From: Lentzea sp. NBRC 102530
GTDB taxonomy: Bacteria; Actinomycetota; Actinomycetes; Mycobacteriales; Pseudonocardiaceae
Direction of reading: 5' to 3'
NCBI RefSeq assembly: GCF_030269365.1
Contig: NZ_BSTF01000008.1
Location: 186,001 to 250,000 of the forward strand
DNA: 64,000 nt
Below, one piece after another: positions 41,199-49,191 of this stretch. The notes below the pieces were generated by a model. The model saw nothing but the letters and a program-made list of their open reading frames with translations, was not told the DNA's origin and did no database searches. The stretch's first letter is position 1; every line of letters starts with the position of its first letter. A program made the position numbers and the translations under genes.

Positions 41199-42098
41199 AT
41201 GTACCGCAGATTCGGTGTCCTGCTCGCGGCGGTCCTGGGCGTCACGCTCACCGCTGCCGCGCCGGCCACCGCAGGCGCGTCGAAGCACTTCCCGACCGAG
41301 TTCTCCCTGCCCAACGGATGGCAGCCCGAAGGCATCGCGATCAGCGGCACCACGGCCTACTTCGGGTCGCGCGCCGACGGGTCGATCTACGCGGCAGACC
41401 TGCGCACCGGCAAGGGCAGGGTGCTGGCCAAGGGGCCCGGCACGCCGTCGCTCGGCATGAAGGTCGATGCGCGCAAACGGCTGTGGGTCGCCGGTGGTGT
41501 CGGTGGCGACGCTCGGGTCTACGACACGCGGTCCGGCGCGTTGCTGGCCACGTTCCAGTTCGCCACGGCGGACACGTTCGTCAACGACGTGGTGCTGACC
41601 GAGAAGTCGGCGTGGTTCACCGACTCGCGCAAGGCGGTGCTCTACGAGGTGCCGCTGAGCCTCGAACCGCACAGGACGCTGGCGTTGACCGGCGACCTCG
41701 TGGTGACTCCGGGAGCGACTAACCTCAACGGCATCGTCACGGGTCTGGACGGCGGTCTGATCGTCGTGCAGAGCAACACCGGAAAGCTGTTCGGGGTCGA
41801 TCCTCGGAGCGGCAAAACGGCCGAGATCAATTTGAGCGGTCAAACACTCACCAATGGCGACGGTCTGTTGCGTGAGGGGCGGCAGTTGTACGTGGTGCAA
41901 AACCGGCTGAACAAAGTCGCGCGCTACACGCTGAGTCGTGATGGCGCGTCGCTCGCTGCGGAACGGACGGACGCGCGCTTCGACGTGCCGACGACGGTCG
42001 CGGCGTTCGGCAAGCGCCTCTACCTGCCGAATGCCCGGTTCAGCACGCCTCCGACGCCGGAGACGACGTACACCGTCGTGGCGGTCGAGAGGCCGTAG
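41199..42098 (+). CDS. secreted SMP-30/NHL-like beta-propeller protein
   Basis: 299-aa exported protein. The signal peptide is about residues 1-25 (cleavage after ATA). The mature part is a beta-propeller with repeated blades such as WQPEGIAISGTTAYFGSRADGSIYAADLRTGKGRV, GATNLNGIVTGLDGGLIVVQSNTGKLFGVDPRSGKT and NGDGLLREGRQLYVVQNRLNKVARY, like SMP-30/gluconolactonase-type and NHL proteins. Enzymatic activity cannot be assigned. GAGGAGGAGG is upstream of ATG 41199. A strong hairpin follows the stop. Confidence 0.85.
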   Translation: MYRRFGVLLAAVLGVTLTAAAPATAGASKHFPTEFSLPNGWQPEGIAISGTTAYFGSRADGSIYAADLRTGKGRVLAKGPGTPSLGMKVDARKRLWVAGGVGGDARVYDTRSGALLATFQFATADTFVNDVVLTEKSAWFTDSRKAVLYEVPLSLEPHRTLALTGDLVVTPGATNLNGIVTGLDGGLIVVQSNTGKLFGVDPRSGKTAEINLSGQTLTNGDGLLREGRQLYVVQNRLNKVARYTLSRDGASLAAERTDARFDVPTTVAAFGKRLYLPNARFSTPPTPETTYTVVAVERP

Positions 42099-42109
42099 AG
42101 AACTAGCCC

Positions 42110-42144
42110 GTACGGGGGTTCTCACAAGCCAAGAACCCCCGTAC
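42110..42144 (+). terminator. hairpin terminator after beta-propeller gene
   Basis: GTACGGGGGTTCT (42110-42122) pairs perfectly with AGAACCCCCGTAC (42132-42144), loop 9 nt, starting 11 nt after the stop codon. No U tract follows. Confidence 0.75.
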
Positions 42145-42311
42145 CGGGTGTTGCTCCAGTCACTCGACTGGGTAGCCTGCCCACCGCGTACTGCGTGTGA
42201 TTGCTGTCATTGGGTAACGAAGATCCCCCGTCGTAACCTAATTACAGCCGAAGGAGTTACTCAGGTAACCCGCAGCGCTAGCCGTGGGCCACAGGAGACC
42301 GTGAGAGCGCT

Positions 42312-44675
42312 GTGAACGAGAAGAGCGGGTACACACCGACCAACTACCGGACCATTCGGTCGCGGCTGGCCGGTGTCGTGGTCGTTCCCAGCGTGGTGCT
42401 GCTGGTCATGTGGGCCGTTTTCTCCTCTTACACCCTCTTCGACGGTTTCTACATGCGGTCGGTCGCGGCCGGCGTCAAGGGCGCGGCGATCCCGTCCGTC
42501 GAGGCGCTCGCGGGGCTGCAGAAGGAACGGCAGCTGAGTCTCGAGGTCCTCAGCAACGCCCAGGGCGTCGACCGGGGCGGGCTCGGGCGCCAGCACGCCG
42601 TCACCGACGAGGCCGTGCGGAAGATGCGCGAGGCGTTCACCGACCTCGCCGAGAGCGCGCCGCAGGACACCACGGACCGCGTCAACGCCCTCAACGCCGT
42701 GCTGGACGAACTGCCGCAGCAACGCCAGCGCATCACGTCCGGGGCGGCGAACCCGCAGGCGGTCTACGACTACTACAACAGCCTCCTCGACTCGGGCATC
42801 GGGCTGCTGGCCCGGCAGGCCCGCCTCGTGCCCGACTCGGAGGCGAGCCAGGCAGGCGTCCAGGCCGTCACGATCTTCCAGGCCTCCGACTGGCTCTCCC
42901 GCGGCGCCACGATCGGCTCGCGCGGACTGCTCAACGGCACCTTCACCCCGGCCGAACGGGTCGAGTTCTCCCGGCTGATCGGCGCCTACCACGGCAGCCT
43001 CGACGCCACGATCCCGTTCGCGCTGGAGCAGCCGCGCTCGCAGTACGACGCGCTGCGCGGCAGTACCGAGTACCGGACGTTGCTCGACCTCGAGGGCAAG
43101 ATCGTCAACGGCGAGCAGGGCGTGACCGACGCGCAGTGGCGCGGGGTGGCCGCGCCGGTGCACGACAACCTCGTCGGACTCGCCGTCACGCAGGCCCGCG
43201 ACGCCGCCGACCTCGGCCTCGACAAGGCCGACAGCCGGGTCGCCGCCGTCCTGATCGGCAGCCTGATCGCGTTGCTCGCGGTCGTCGTCGGCATCGTGCT
43301 GGCGTTGCGCATCTCGAACCGCCTGGTGTCGCGCGCCCTGGTCACGCGCCTGGCGTCGCTGCGGGAGGACACGCTCCGGCTCGCGCAGGAACGGCTGCCG
43401 CACATCGTCGCGAGGTTGCGCGGCGGCGAGCAGGTGGACGTGCACCGCGACATGCCGCCGCTCGACTACGGCAACGACGAGATCGGCCAGGTCGCCGACG
43501 CGTTCAACGCCGCCCAGTACACGGCCGTCGCGGCCGCGGTGAAGGAGACGCAGGCACGCGAGGGCGTGAACCGGGTGTTCCTCGACATCGCGCACCGCAA
43601 CCAGGGCCTCGTGCACCGCCAGCTCAAGATCCTCGACAAGCTCGAACGCGAAGAGGAACACCCCGAGCAGCTCGACCAGCTCTTCCAGCTCGACCACCTG
43701 GCGACCCGCGCCCGCCGCAACGCGGAGAACCTGATCATCCTCGCGGGCGAGCAGCCGGGCAGGCAGTGGCGCAAGCCGGTGCGCCTGAGCGACGTCATCC
43801 GCTCGGCCGTGGCCGAGACCGAGCAGTACGTCCGGGTGCGGGTCAACCCGGTGCCCGACCGCGCGCTGGTGGGTGTGGCCGTCGCCGACACCATCCACCT
43901 GCTCGCGGAACTCGTCGACAACGCGACGGCGTTCTCGTCGCCGCGCTCCGAGGTCGTCATCCACTCCAGTTCCGCGCCGCACGGGCTCGTGATCGAGATC
44001 GAGGACCACGGTCTCGGGCTGACGCAGGAGGAACGACTCCAGGCCAACGCCAAGCTCTCCAACCCGCCGGACTTCGAGACGATGGCGTTCCGGGGCGAGT
44101 CCCGCCTCGGCCTGTTCGTCGTCGCGAGGCTCGCCGCACGGCGGGGCATCAAGGTGGAGCTGCGCGACTCGCCGTACGGCGGGACCGTCGCGTTGTGCGT
44201 GCTGCCGCCGAACATCGTCGCCCCGCACAACGCGGCGGGCGACATCACCGAGACCACCCAGATGCCGGTGCGGTCGTTCCACGACCAGCACCACGGGCAC
44301 GTCGAAGACCACCCGAGCCTGCCGGTGAAGGTGAATCCCGAAGTGCTGGAAGCCGTGAACGCGGGCCTGCACGCGCTCGTAGACCCTGACGTGAACACTT
44401 CCGCGCCCACGGCCGTGTCCGAAGCATCGGTGGACCAGAAGACCCCAGCGGCCCCTCCGGCCCAGGACGGGAAGGCACCCCTTCCCCGCAGGAAGAAGCG
44501 GCAGAGCCTCGCGCCGCAACTCATGCACCCCTCGGAGGAGCCGCCGCACGCCGAGCCGGTGACCGGCGAACGGTCGGCCGAGCGGACCCGTGACGGTTTC
44601 GCCGCGTTCCAGCGCGGTACCCGTGACGCCCGGCTGACCGACGACTGGAGATCAGAAGGAGCCCCCTCGTCATGA
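42312..44675 (+). CDS. cvnA: conservon sensor ATPase (CvnA-like) with nitrate/nitrite sensor domain
   Basis: 787-aa membrane protein, first of a conservon. TM1 (about 18-42, LAGVVVVPSVVLLVMWAVFSSYTLF), an extracytoplasmic NIT domain (about 45-305, including LQKERQLSLEVLSN), TM2 (about 313-336) and a HAMP-like region are followed by a histidine-kinase-like HATPase (ELVDNATAFSSP, EIEDHGLGL, GLFVVARLAARRGI). FLDIAHRNQGLVHRQLKILDKLE replaces a typical H-box. The Pro-rich tail of ~170 residues is probably disordered. The CvnA-D complex resembles eukaryotic GPCR-G-protein modules. The stop overlaps cvnB by 4 nt. Confidence 0.92.
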   Translation: MNEKSGYTPTNYRTIRSRLAGVVVVPSVVLLVMWAVFSSYTLFDGFYMRSVAAGVKGAAIPSVEALAGLQKERQLSLEVLSNAQGVDRGGLGRQHAVTDEAVRKMREAFTDLAESAPQDTTDRVNALNAVLDELPQQRQRITSGAANPQAVYDYYNSLLDSGIGLLARQARLVPDSEASQAGVQAVTIFQASDWLSRGATIGSRGLLNGTFTPAERVEFSRLIGAYHGSLDATIPFALEQPRSQYDALRGSTEYRTLLDLEGKIVNGEQGVTDAQWRGVAAPVHDNLVGLAVTQARDAADLGLDKADSRVAAVLIGSLIALLAVVVGIVLALRISNRLVSRALVTRLASLREDTLRLAQERLPHIVARLRGGEQVDVHRDMPPLDYGNDEIGQVADAFNAAQYTAVAAAVKETQAREGVNRVFLDIAHRNQGLVHRQLKILDKLEREEEHPEQLDQLFQLDHLATRARRNAENLIILAGEQPGRQWRKPVRLSDVIRSAVAETEQYVRVRVNPVPDRALVGVAVADTIHLLAELVDNATAFSSPRSEVVIHSSSAPHGLVIEIEDHGLGLTQEERLQANAKLSNPPDFETMAFRGESRLGLFVVARLAARRGIKVELRDSPYGGTVALCVLPPNIVAPHNAAGDITETTQMPVRSFHDQHHGHVEDHPSLPVKVNPEVLEAVNAGLHALVDPDVNTSAPTAVSEASVDQKTPAAPPAQDGKAPLPRRKKRQSLAPQLMHPSEEPPHAEPVTGERSAERTRDGFAAFQRGTRDARLTDDWRSEGAPSS

Positions 44676-45103
44676 ACAACGCAACCCAGCACGGCGAACT
44701 GAACTGGTTGCTGGAGGACCTGATCCAGCGCGTGGTCGGAGCCCGCCACGCGGTCGTGCTGTCGGCGGACGGCCTCCTGCTCGGCCGCTCGGCCGGGCTG
44801 TCCCGCGACGACTCGGAGCACCTGTCCGCGATGGCGTCCGCGTTCCAGTCGCTCGCCCGCGGGACCGGCCGCCATTTCGGTGGTGGCGCCGTCCGGCAGA
44901 CCATCGTGGAGATGGAGCACGCATACTTGTTCGTGACCGCCGCCGGTCACGGTGCCTGCCTGGCCGTGCTAGGTGAGGAGGACGCTGACATGGGCATGAT
45001 CGCCTACGAGATGAACATGCTGGTCAAGCGCGTCGGCACGTACCTGTCGTCGGCCCCGCGCGCGGAGACCGCGACCGTGCCATCGGCGCGTGAGTCGCGC
45101 TGA
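44672..45103 (+). CDS. cvnB: roadblock/LC7 domain protein (CvnB-like)
   Basis: 143-aa roadblock fold (LNWLLEDLIQRVVGARHAVVLSADGLLLGRSAGLSRDDSEHLSAMASAF). In conservons it is the GTPase-activating-like partner of the CvnD GTPase. ATG 44672 overlaps the cvnA stop (ATGA), and it ends on the base at which cvnC starts. No membrane segment is present. Confidence 0.93.
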   Translation: MNNATQHGELNWLLEDLIQRVVGARHAVVLSADGLLLGRSAGLSRDDSEHLSAMASAFQSLARGTGRHFGGGAVRQTIVEMEHAYLFVTAAGHGACLAVLGEEDADMGMIAYEMNMLVKRVGTYLSSAPRAETATVPSARESR

Positions 45104-45468
45104 TGACCTCGCGCGACGACTGGTGGTACGACGAGGCCGCAGGACCGTTGGTGCGGCCTTACGCCATGGTGCGCGGCCGCACTCGGCCGAACGCGCCTGA
45201 CCTCCACCTCGTCACGCAGGTCCGCGCGTCCTCGTTTGCGTCCGACCAGACGTCGCTGACGGTCGAACATCGCGAGATCATGGCCCTGTGCGCACGCCCG
45301 CTCTCGGTCGCCGAGGTCGCCGCCTACCTCGACGTCCCGCTCGTCGTGGTGAAGGTCCTGCTGTCGGACCTCATCGAGCGCGGTGACGTGCTCGTGCAGA
45401 CCTCCTCCCCCAAGGTTCCCGACAGGGATCTCCTGCAGGCCGTACTGGATGGTGTTCGTGGGATCTGA
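45103..45468 (+). CDS. cvnC: DUF742 protein (CvnC-like)
   Basis: 121-aa DUF742 protein: DDWWYDEAAGPLVRPYAMVRGRTRPNAPDLHLVTQVRA at the N-terminus and a winged-helix-like C-terminal part (EIMALCARPLSVAEVAAYLDVPLVVVKVLLSDLIERGDVLV). It overlaps cvnB by one base and cvnD by 20 nt. It has no established activity, but is an invariant conservon member. Confidence 0.93.
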   Translation: MTSRDDWWYDEAAGPLVRPYAMVRGRTRPNAPDLHLVTQVRASSFASDQTSLTVEHREIMALCARPLSVAEVAAYLDVPLVVVKVLLSDLIERGDVLVQTSSPKVPDRDLLQAVLDGVRGI

Positions 45469-46030
45469 TGGCCAGCTGACCGTGCCGACCGCGGTCAAGA
45501 TCGTCATCGCGGGCGGGTTCGGCACCGGCAAGACCACCATGGTCGCGTCGGTGTCCGAGATCCCGCCGTTGCGCACCGAGGAACTGCTCACCGAGGCCGG
45601 TGTGCACGTCGACGACCTCGCCGGCATCGAGGGCAAGGACACCACCACCGTCGCCCTGGACTTCGGGCGCATCACCATCAACACCAAGGTGGTGCTGTAC
45701 CTGTTCGGCACGCCGGGGCAGAACCGGTTCTGGTTCATGTGGGACGAACTGGCCACCGGGGCGATCGGGGCGGTGGTGCTGGTCGACACGCGGCGGTTGG
45801 ACTCCTCGTTCCCGTCGATCGACTTCTTCGAGCACCGCGGGATTCCGTTCATCGTGGCCGTGAACTGCTTCGACGGGTCGCAGATGTACACGGTGGACGA
45901 GGTTCGGCACGCCCTGGACCTGGACGAGGCGATCCCGGTGGTCCTGTGCGACGCGCGGGACCGCGAGTCGTCGAAGGCGGTGCTGGTGGCGTTGATCCAG
46001 CACTCGATGAACCGGCTGGCGGCTGTTTAG
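45449..46030 (+). CDS. cvnD: conservon small GTPase (CvnD-like)
   Basis: 193-aa ATP/GTP-binding protein of the Rab/MglA-like family. The P-loop is GGFGTGKTT (about 22-30), the G3-like stretch LFGTPGQNRFWFMWDELATGAIGAVVLVD, and NCFD replaces the usual NKxD guanine motif. ATG 45449 is chosen, with overlap into cvnC; GTG 45458 is an alternative. In conservons the GTPase cycles with CvnA-C. Some conservons also carry a cytochrome P450 (CvnE); none follows here. Confidence 0.93.
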   Translation: MVFVGSDGQLTVPTAVKIVIAGGFGTGKTTMVASVSEIPPLRTEELLTEAGVHVDDLAGIEGKDTTTVALDFGRITINTKVVLYLFGTPGQNRFWFMWDELATGAIGAVVLVDTRRLDSSFPSIDFFEHRGIPFIVAVNCFDGSQMYTVDEVRHALDLDEAIPVVLCDARDRESSKAVLVALIQHSMNRLAAV

Positions 46031-46036
46031 GCCGGT

Positions 46037-46399
46037 CTAGCGGTCGCTGACGTGGTGTGCGTCCGCCGGCCAGGTGCCCGTGCGGACGACGTGCTCGGCG
46101 ATGGTCAGGGCTTTGGGCAGCGCAACGGTGTCCGCGTCCGGGTACTCGTCGTTCTGGCCGTTGGACAGCACGAAGCCGTCGCTCGCGCCTTCCACGCCGG
46201 GGGTCGTCGCGTGCTCACCCGCGTCACCTTCGCCGTCGAGCAGCATCAGCATGGCGCGTTCGGCGTTGGTGACGAACGTGAGCGATCGCCCGGACGCGCT
46301 GGTCAGCCACGTTTCGAGGTGCCCGGCGTCGATCCGTGCGCGCAGCAACGCCACGACATCGGACACCGGGCTGCCGTCGTGCGTCCAGGGCTCGGTCAC
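46037..46399 (-). CDS. Imm1-like immunity-family protein
   Basis: 120-aa soluble protein. RSLTFVTNAERAMLMLLDGEGD, GFVLSNGQNDEYPDADTVALPKALTIAEHVVRTGTWPADAHH follow the pattern of the Imm1 family (SNGQxDE core and a C-terminal tG..P segment). Imm1 proteins normally neutralise a toxin encoded nearby; no toxin gene is seen, so it may be an orphan with another role. The start overlaps the methyltransferase stop (ATGA), so the two are translationally coupled. Confidence 0.65.
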   Translation of the reverse strand: MTEPWTHDGSPVSDVVALLRARIDAGHLETWLTSASGRSLTFVTNAERAMLMLLDGEGDAGEHATTPGVEGASDGFVLSNGQNDEYPDADTVALPKALTIAEHVVRTGTWPADAHHVSDR

Positions 46400-47103
46400 G
46401 CGGTCAGCACGAAGAACAGGAAACTCGGGCTCGTCGTCAGCGCCCGGTAGTGGTCGGGGAACTTCTCCCGCGCCTCCGGCACCGGCAGCGGCTCGGCGAT
46501 CTCGGTGATGGCGAACCCGGCCGAGGTGAACGCGTTCGTCATGGCGTGCAGCGGCCGGTTCCAGAACGACATCTCGACGGGTTCGCCGGTGTAGTCCCAG
46601 GTCTCGAGGTAGTTGTAGGTCTCGAAGTAGTTGGTCTTGCGGCCTTCGGCTCGGTGGATCATGTGCATCGCGAACGGGTGGTCGACCGAGACCAGCAGGC
46701 GGCCGCCGGGCTTGACGACGCGGTGCAGTTCCGCGAGCGACGGGCCCCAGTCACCGAGGTAGTGCAGGACGAGGGACGCGATGACGTCGTCGAACTTCGC
46801 GTCGGCGTAGGGGAGCGGTTCGGCGATGTCGGCCACGTGCAGGTCGGCGTCCGGGACGCGACCGCGGGCGAGGTCCAGCATCTTCCGGCTCAGGTCGAAG
46901 CCGCTGACGTCGGCGCCGCGGGCGTGCAGTGCGGCGAGCAGCGGGCCCGCGCCGCAGCCGGCGTCGAGGATCCTGCGGCCCGTGACGTCACCGGCCAGGG
47001 CGAGCATCGCCGGGCGTTCGTAGTAGGCGTTGAAGATGTCGTCGTGGTTCGACTTGTCGTACCCGGCGGCGAGCTTGTCGTAGTCGTTGAGGACCCCAGT
47101 CAT
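46396..47103 (-). CDS. class I SAM-dependent methyltransferase
   Basis: 235-aa methyltransferase. Motif I is RRILDAGCGAGPLLAALHARGADVSGFDLS (about 44-73), and the motif II/III region is FDDVIASLVLHYLGDW followed by LHRVVKPGGRLLVSVDHPF. The substrate is unknown; the family includes ubiquinone/menaquinone-type and small-molecule methylases. ATG 47103 (MTGVLNDYDKLAAGYD) is preferred, ATG 47112 is an alternative; an 18-bp hairpin stands immediately upstream. It is coupled to the Imm1-like gene. Confidence 0.85.
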   Translation of the reverse strand: MTGVLNDYDKLAAGYDKSNHDDIFNAYYERPAMLALAGDVTGRRILDAGCGAGPLLAALHARGADVSGFDLSRKMLDLARGRVPDADLHVADIAEPLPYADAKFDDVIASLVLHYLGDWGPSLAELHRVVKPGGRLLVSVDHPFAMHMIHRAEGRKTNYFETYNYLETWDYTGEPVEMSFWNRPLHAMTNAFTSAGFAITEIAEPLPVPEAREKFPDHYRALTTSPSFLFFVLTA

Positions 47104-47114
47104 GTGATCCATAC

Positions 47115-47152
47115 AAGCAGAAGGCCCGCTCCGGGGAGCGGGCCTTCTGCTT
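47115..47152 (-). terminator. 18-bp perfect hairpin terminator
   Basis: AAGCAGAAGGCCCGCTCC (47115-47132) and GGAGCGGGCCTTCTGCTT (47135-47152) pair without mismatch over a 2-nt spacer; the actual loop must open a few pairs. It lies right at the stop codon of the 98-aa gene and ends the five-kb minus-strand operon. The downstream methyltransferase needs its own promoter or read-through. Confidence 0.8.
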
Positions 47153-47448
47153 CACATGCCGCGCAGGCGGCGTACCTCGTCGAGCAGGCGTCTGACGTCC
47201 TCAGCCGAGTTTCCGACGAAGTCCACGAGCGCGTCGAGCCGGGCGTCGGGCGAAATCCACTGCTCGTTCCCGGCGAAGACGTCCACGTACAGCTCCAGGT
47301 CGTCGGGTGAGTCGCCGTCGAGCGCGACGAAGCTGCACCCGCCGGTTGCGCCCTGGGTCTCGAGCCACGTCGTCCACGGCTGCGGTGCCACGTCGAGCGC
47401 GCGGGTCAGGCGTTGCTCGATGGCCGCGAGGTCGTCGTCGGAGATCAC
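47152..47448 (-). CDS. small hypothetical protein (98 aa)
   Basis: 98-aa acidic soluble protein (ISDDDLAAIEQRLTRALDVAPQPWTTWLETQGATGGCSFVALDGD..) with no membrane or export signal. It starts within the stop of the 3-hydroxyacyl-CoA dehydrogenase gene (4-nt overlap) and is the last gene of the operon before a strong hairpin. I do not recognise a domain. Confidence 0.7.
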   Translation of the reverse strand: MISDDDLAAIEQRLTRALDVAPQPWTTWLETQGATGGCSFVALDGDSPDDLELYVDVFAGNEQWISPDARLDALVDFVGNSAEDVRRLLDEVRRLRGM

Positions 47449-48308
47449 TTCGCGTAGTTGTGGAAGCCGCGGCCCGACTTCTTGCCGAGCAGGCCCGCGT
47501 CCACCATGCGCAGCAGCAGCGGCGGCGGGGAGAACAGCGGCTCCTTGAACTCGTCGTACATCGACTCGGCGATGGCCTTGGTGGTGTCGAGGCCGATCAG
47601 GTCGGTGAGGCGCAGCGGGCCCATCGGGTGGGCGCAGCCGAGCACCATGCCGTTGTCGATGTCGTCGGCCGAGGCGAAGCCGGACTCCAGCATGCGGATC
47701 GACGAGAGCAGGTACGGGATCAGCAGCGCGTTGACCACGAAGCCGGCGCGGTCCTGAGAGCGGATGACCTCCTTGCCCAGCACCGTGCGCACGAACGTCT
47801 CGGCGCGGTCCTGGGTGGCGGCGCCGGTCAGCAGCGACGGCACGATCTCGACCAGCTTCAGCACCGGCACCGGGTTGAAGAAGTGCACGCCGATGACCTG
47901 CTCGGGGCGGTTGGTCGCCATGCCGAGCTTCATGATCGGGATGGACGACGTGTTGGACGCGAAGATGGCGTCCTCGTCCTTCACGACCTTGTCGAGGGCG
48001 GTGAAGATCTCGGTCTTGATCTGCTCGTTCTCGGCGACGGCCTCGACCACGAACTGGCGGTCGGCGAAGTCACCGATGTCGGTGGTGAACCGGATGCGCG
48101 CGAGCGCGGCGTCGCGGTCCTCCTCGCTGAGCTTGCCGGACTTGACGCCCCTGGCGAGCGAGGTGGCGATCCGCCCCTGCGCTGCCTCGGCCGCGCTCGC
48201 GTTGACCTCGACGACGATGACGTCGAGACCGGCACGAGCGCTCACTTCGGCGATTCCGGAGCCCATGAGACCGGAACCGACGACTCCTACCCGCTGAATG
48301 TCACTCAC
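47445..48308 (-). CDS. 3-hydroxybutyryl-CoA dehydrogenase
   Basis: 287-aa enzyme. The NAD-binding Rossmann motif GSGLMGSGIAEVSARAGLDVIVVEVN is at residues 11-36; the catalytic His and Glu lie in IGVHFFNPVPVLKLVEIV, and the C-terminal 3HCDH domain is present (GFVVNALLIPYLLSSIRMLESGFASADDIDNGMVLGCAHPMGPLRLTDLIGLD). It reduces or oxidises 3-hydroxyacyl-CoA in butyrate/PHB or beta-oxidation metabolism. Overlaps: 8 nt with the upstream epimerase, 4 nt with the small gene downstream. Confidence 0.93.
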   Translation of the reverse strand: MSDIQRVGVVGSGLMGSGIAEVSARAGLDVIVVEVNASAAEAAQGRIATSLARGVKSGKLSEEDRDAALARIRFTTDIGDFADRQFVVEAVAENEQIKTEIFTALDKVVKDEDAIFASNTSSIPIMKLGMATNRPEQVIGVHFFNPVPVLKLVEIVPSLLTGAATQDRAETFVRTVLGKEVIRSQDRAGFVVNALLIPYLLSSIRMLESGFASADDIDNGMVLGCAHPMGPLRLTDLIGLDTTKAIAESMYDEFKEPLFSPPPLLLRMVDAGLLGKKSGRGFHNYAK

Positions 48309-49191
48309 GCGCCCGATACTGCCATGAGCTGGTCGAAGCCAGGTCGTGGAGAGTCTCCTGCACGGTGGTCGCGTAGTCGCCGACCGGCCGGTAGCCCAGC
48401 GCCACCGCCGCCGAGGTGTCGAGGACGAAGCCGCGGCGCCACGGGTGCAGGCCCGCCTCGGAGTGGTCCAGCAGGATCTCGTGCCACCGGTGGCCGAAGT
48501 GGCCCGCGATGATCCGCGAGATCTCCAGGCCGTTCGGCGCGTCCGGGTCGGCGGCGTTCAGCACGCGGGCGCCGGGGTGCGCAGCGACCGTCTCGATCAA
48601 CGCGGCCAGGTTCGCGGCGGCGGTCGGGTGGTCGACGCCCTCGCCCCGGTCCGCCAGCACGACGACCTTGTGGCCCGCGGCGATCCGGTCGACGAAGTAC
48701 GACTCCAGCGGGCGCCGGTTGCCCGGACCGTGCACTTTGGACGGCCGCAGCACGGTGACCGGCAGGCCGCTGTCGAGCAACGTCCGTTCCGCCGCCACCT
48801 TGTTCGGTCCGTAGCCGTCGCGGGTGAACGGGTCCGACTCGAGCGGAGCCAGCGTCGGCTGCTCCTCGGTCACCGGACCGTCGAAGCGCGGCGCGTCAGC
48901 CGAGTTCGCATGGCGGCCGGCCGAGTCCACGTACACGGCCTTGGCCGAGATCATCACGACGGAACGGGCCTTGCGCGCCAACGGCAGCAAGGTCCGCGCA
49001 TTCGTGGCCGAGTAGCAGAGGCAGTCGACCAGGAGGTCCGCGCCGTCGCCCATCGCGCGGTCCAGCGCGGCGGGGTCGGCCCGGTCCACCTCGCTGCCGA
49101 CCGCGTCCACGGTCCAGCCGGAGGCCCGCAGACGGCGAGCGGCGGCACGGCCGATGAGGCCCGTGCCGCCGAGGATCAACGCTCGTCTCAA
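48301..49191 (-). CDS. NAD-dependent epimerase/dehydratase family protein
   Basis: 296-aa extended short-chain dehydrogenase. It has GGTGLIGRAAARRLRASGW (NAD site), the AKAVYV segment, GYGPNKVAAERTLL (YxxxK) and VLRPSKVHGPGNRRPLESYFVDRI. The substrate is likely a nucleotide sugar or other small molecule, but is not determinable. The start overlaps the permease stop (ATGA) and the stop overlaps the next gene by 8 nt, so it is in the middle of a tight operon. Confidence 0.85.
   Translation of the reverse strand: MRRALILGGTGLIGRAAARRLRASGWTVDAVGSEVDRADPAALDRAMGDGADLLVDCLCYSATNARTLLPLARKARSVVMISAKAVYVDSAGRHANSADAPRFDGPVTEEQPTLAPLESDPFTRDGYGPNKVAAERTLLDSGLPVTVLRPSKVHGPGNRRPLESYFVDRIAAGHKVVVLADRGEGVDHPTAAANLAALIETVAAHPGARVLNAADPDAPNGLEISRIIAGHFGHRWHEILLDHSEAGLHPWRRGFVLDTSAAVALGYRPVGDYATTVQETLHDLASTSSWQYRARE

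Noticed and set aside
42205-42270. Repeated GTAAC elements and GTTAC-TCAG-GTAAC upstream of the conservon as an operator
   Set aside because: Three short copies with uneven spacing; too weak to call without conservation data.
42261-44549. 762-codon minus-strand open frame opposite cvnA
   Set aside because: Shadow; cvnA-D order and domains on the plus strand are unambiguous.
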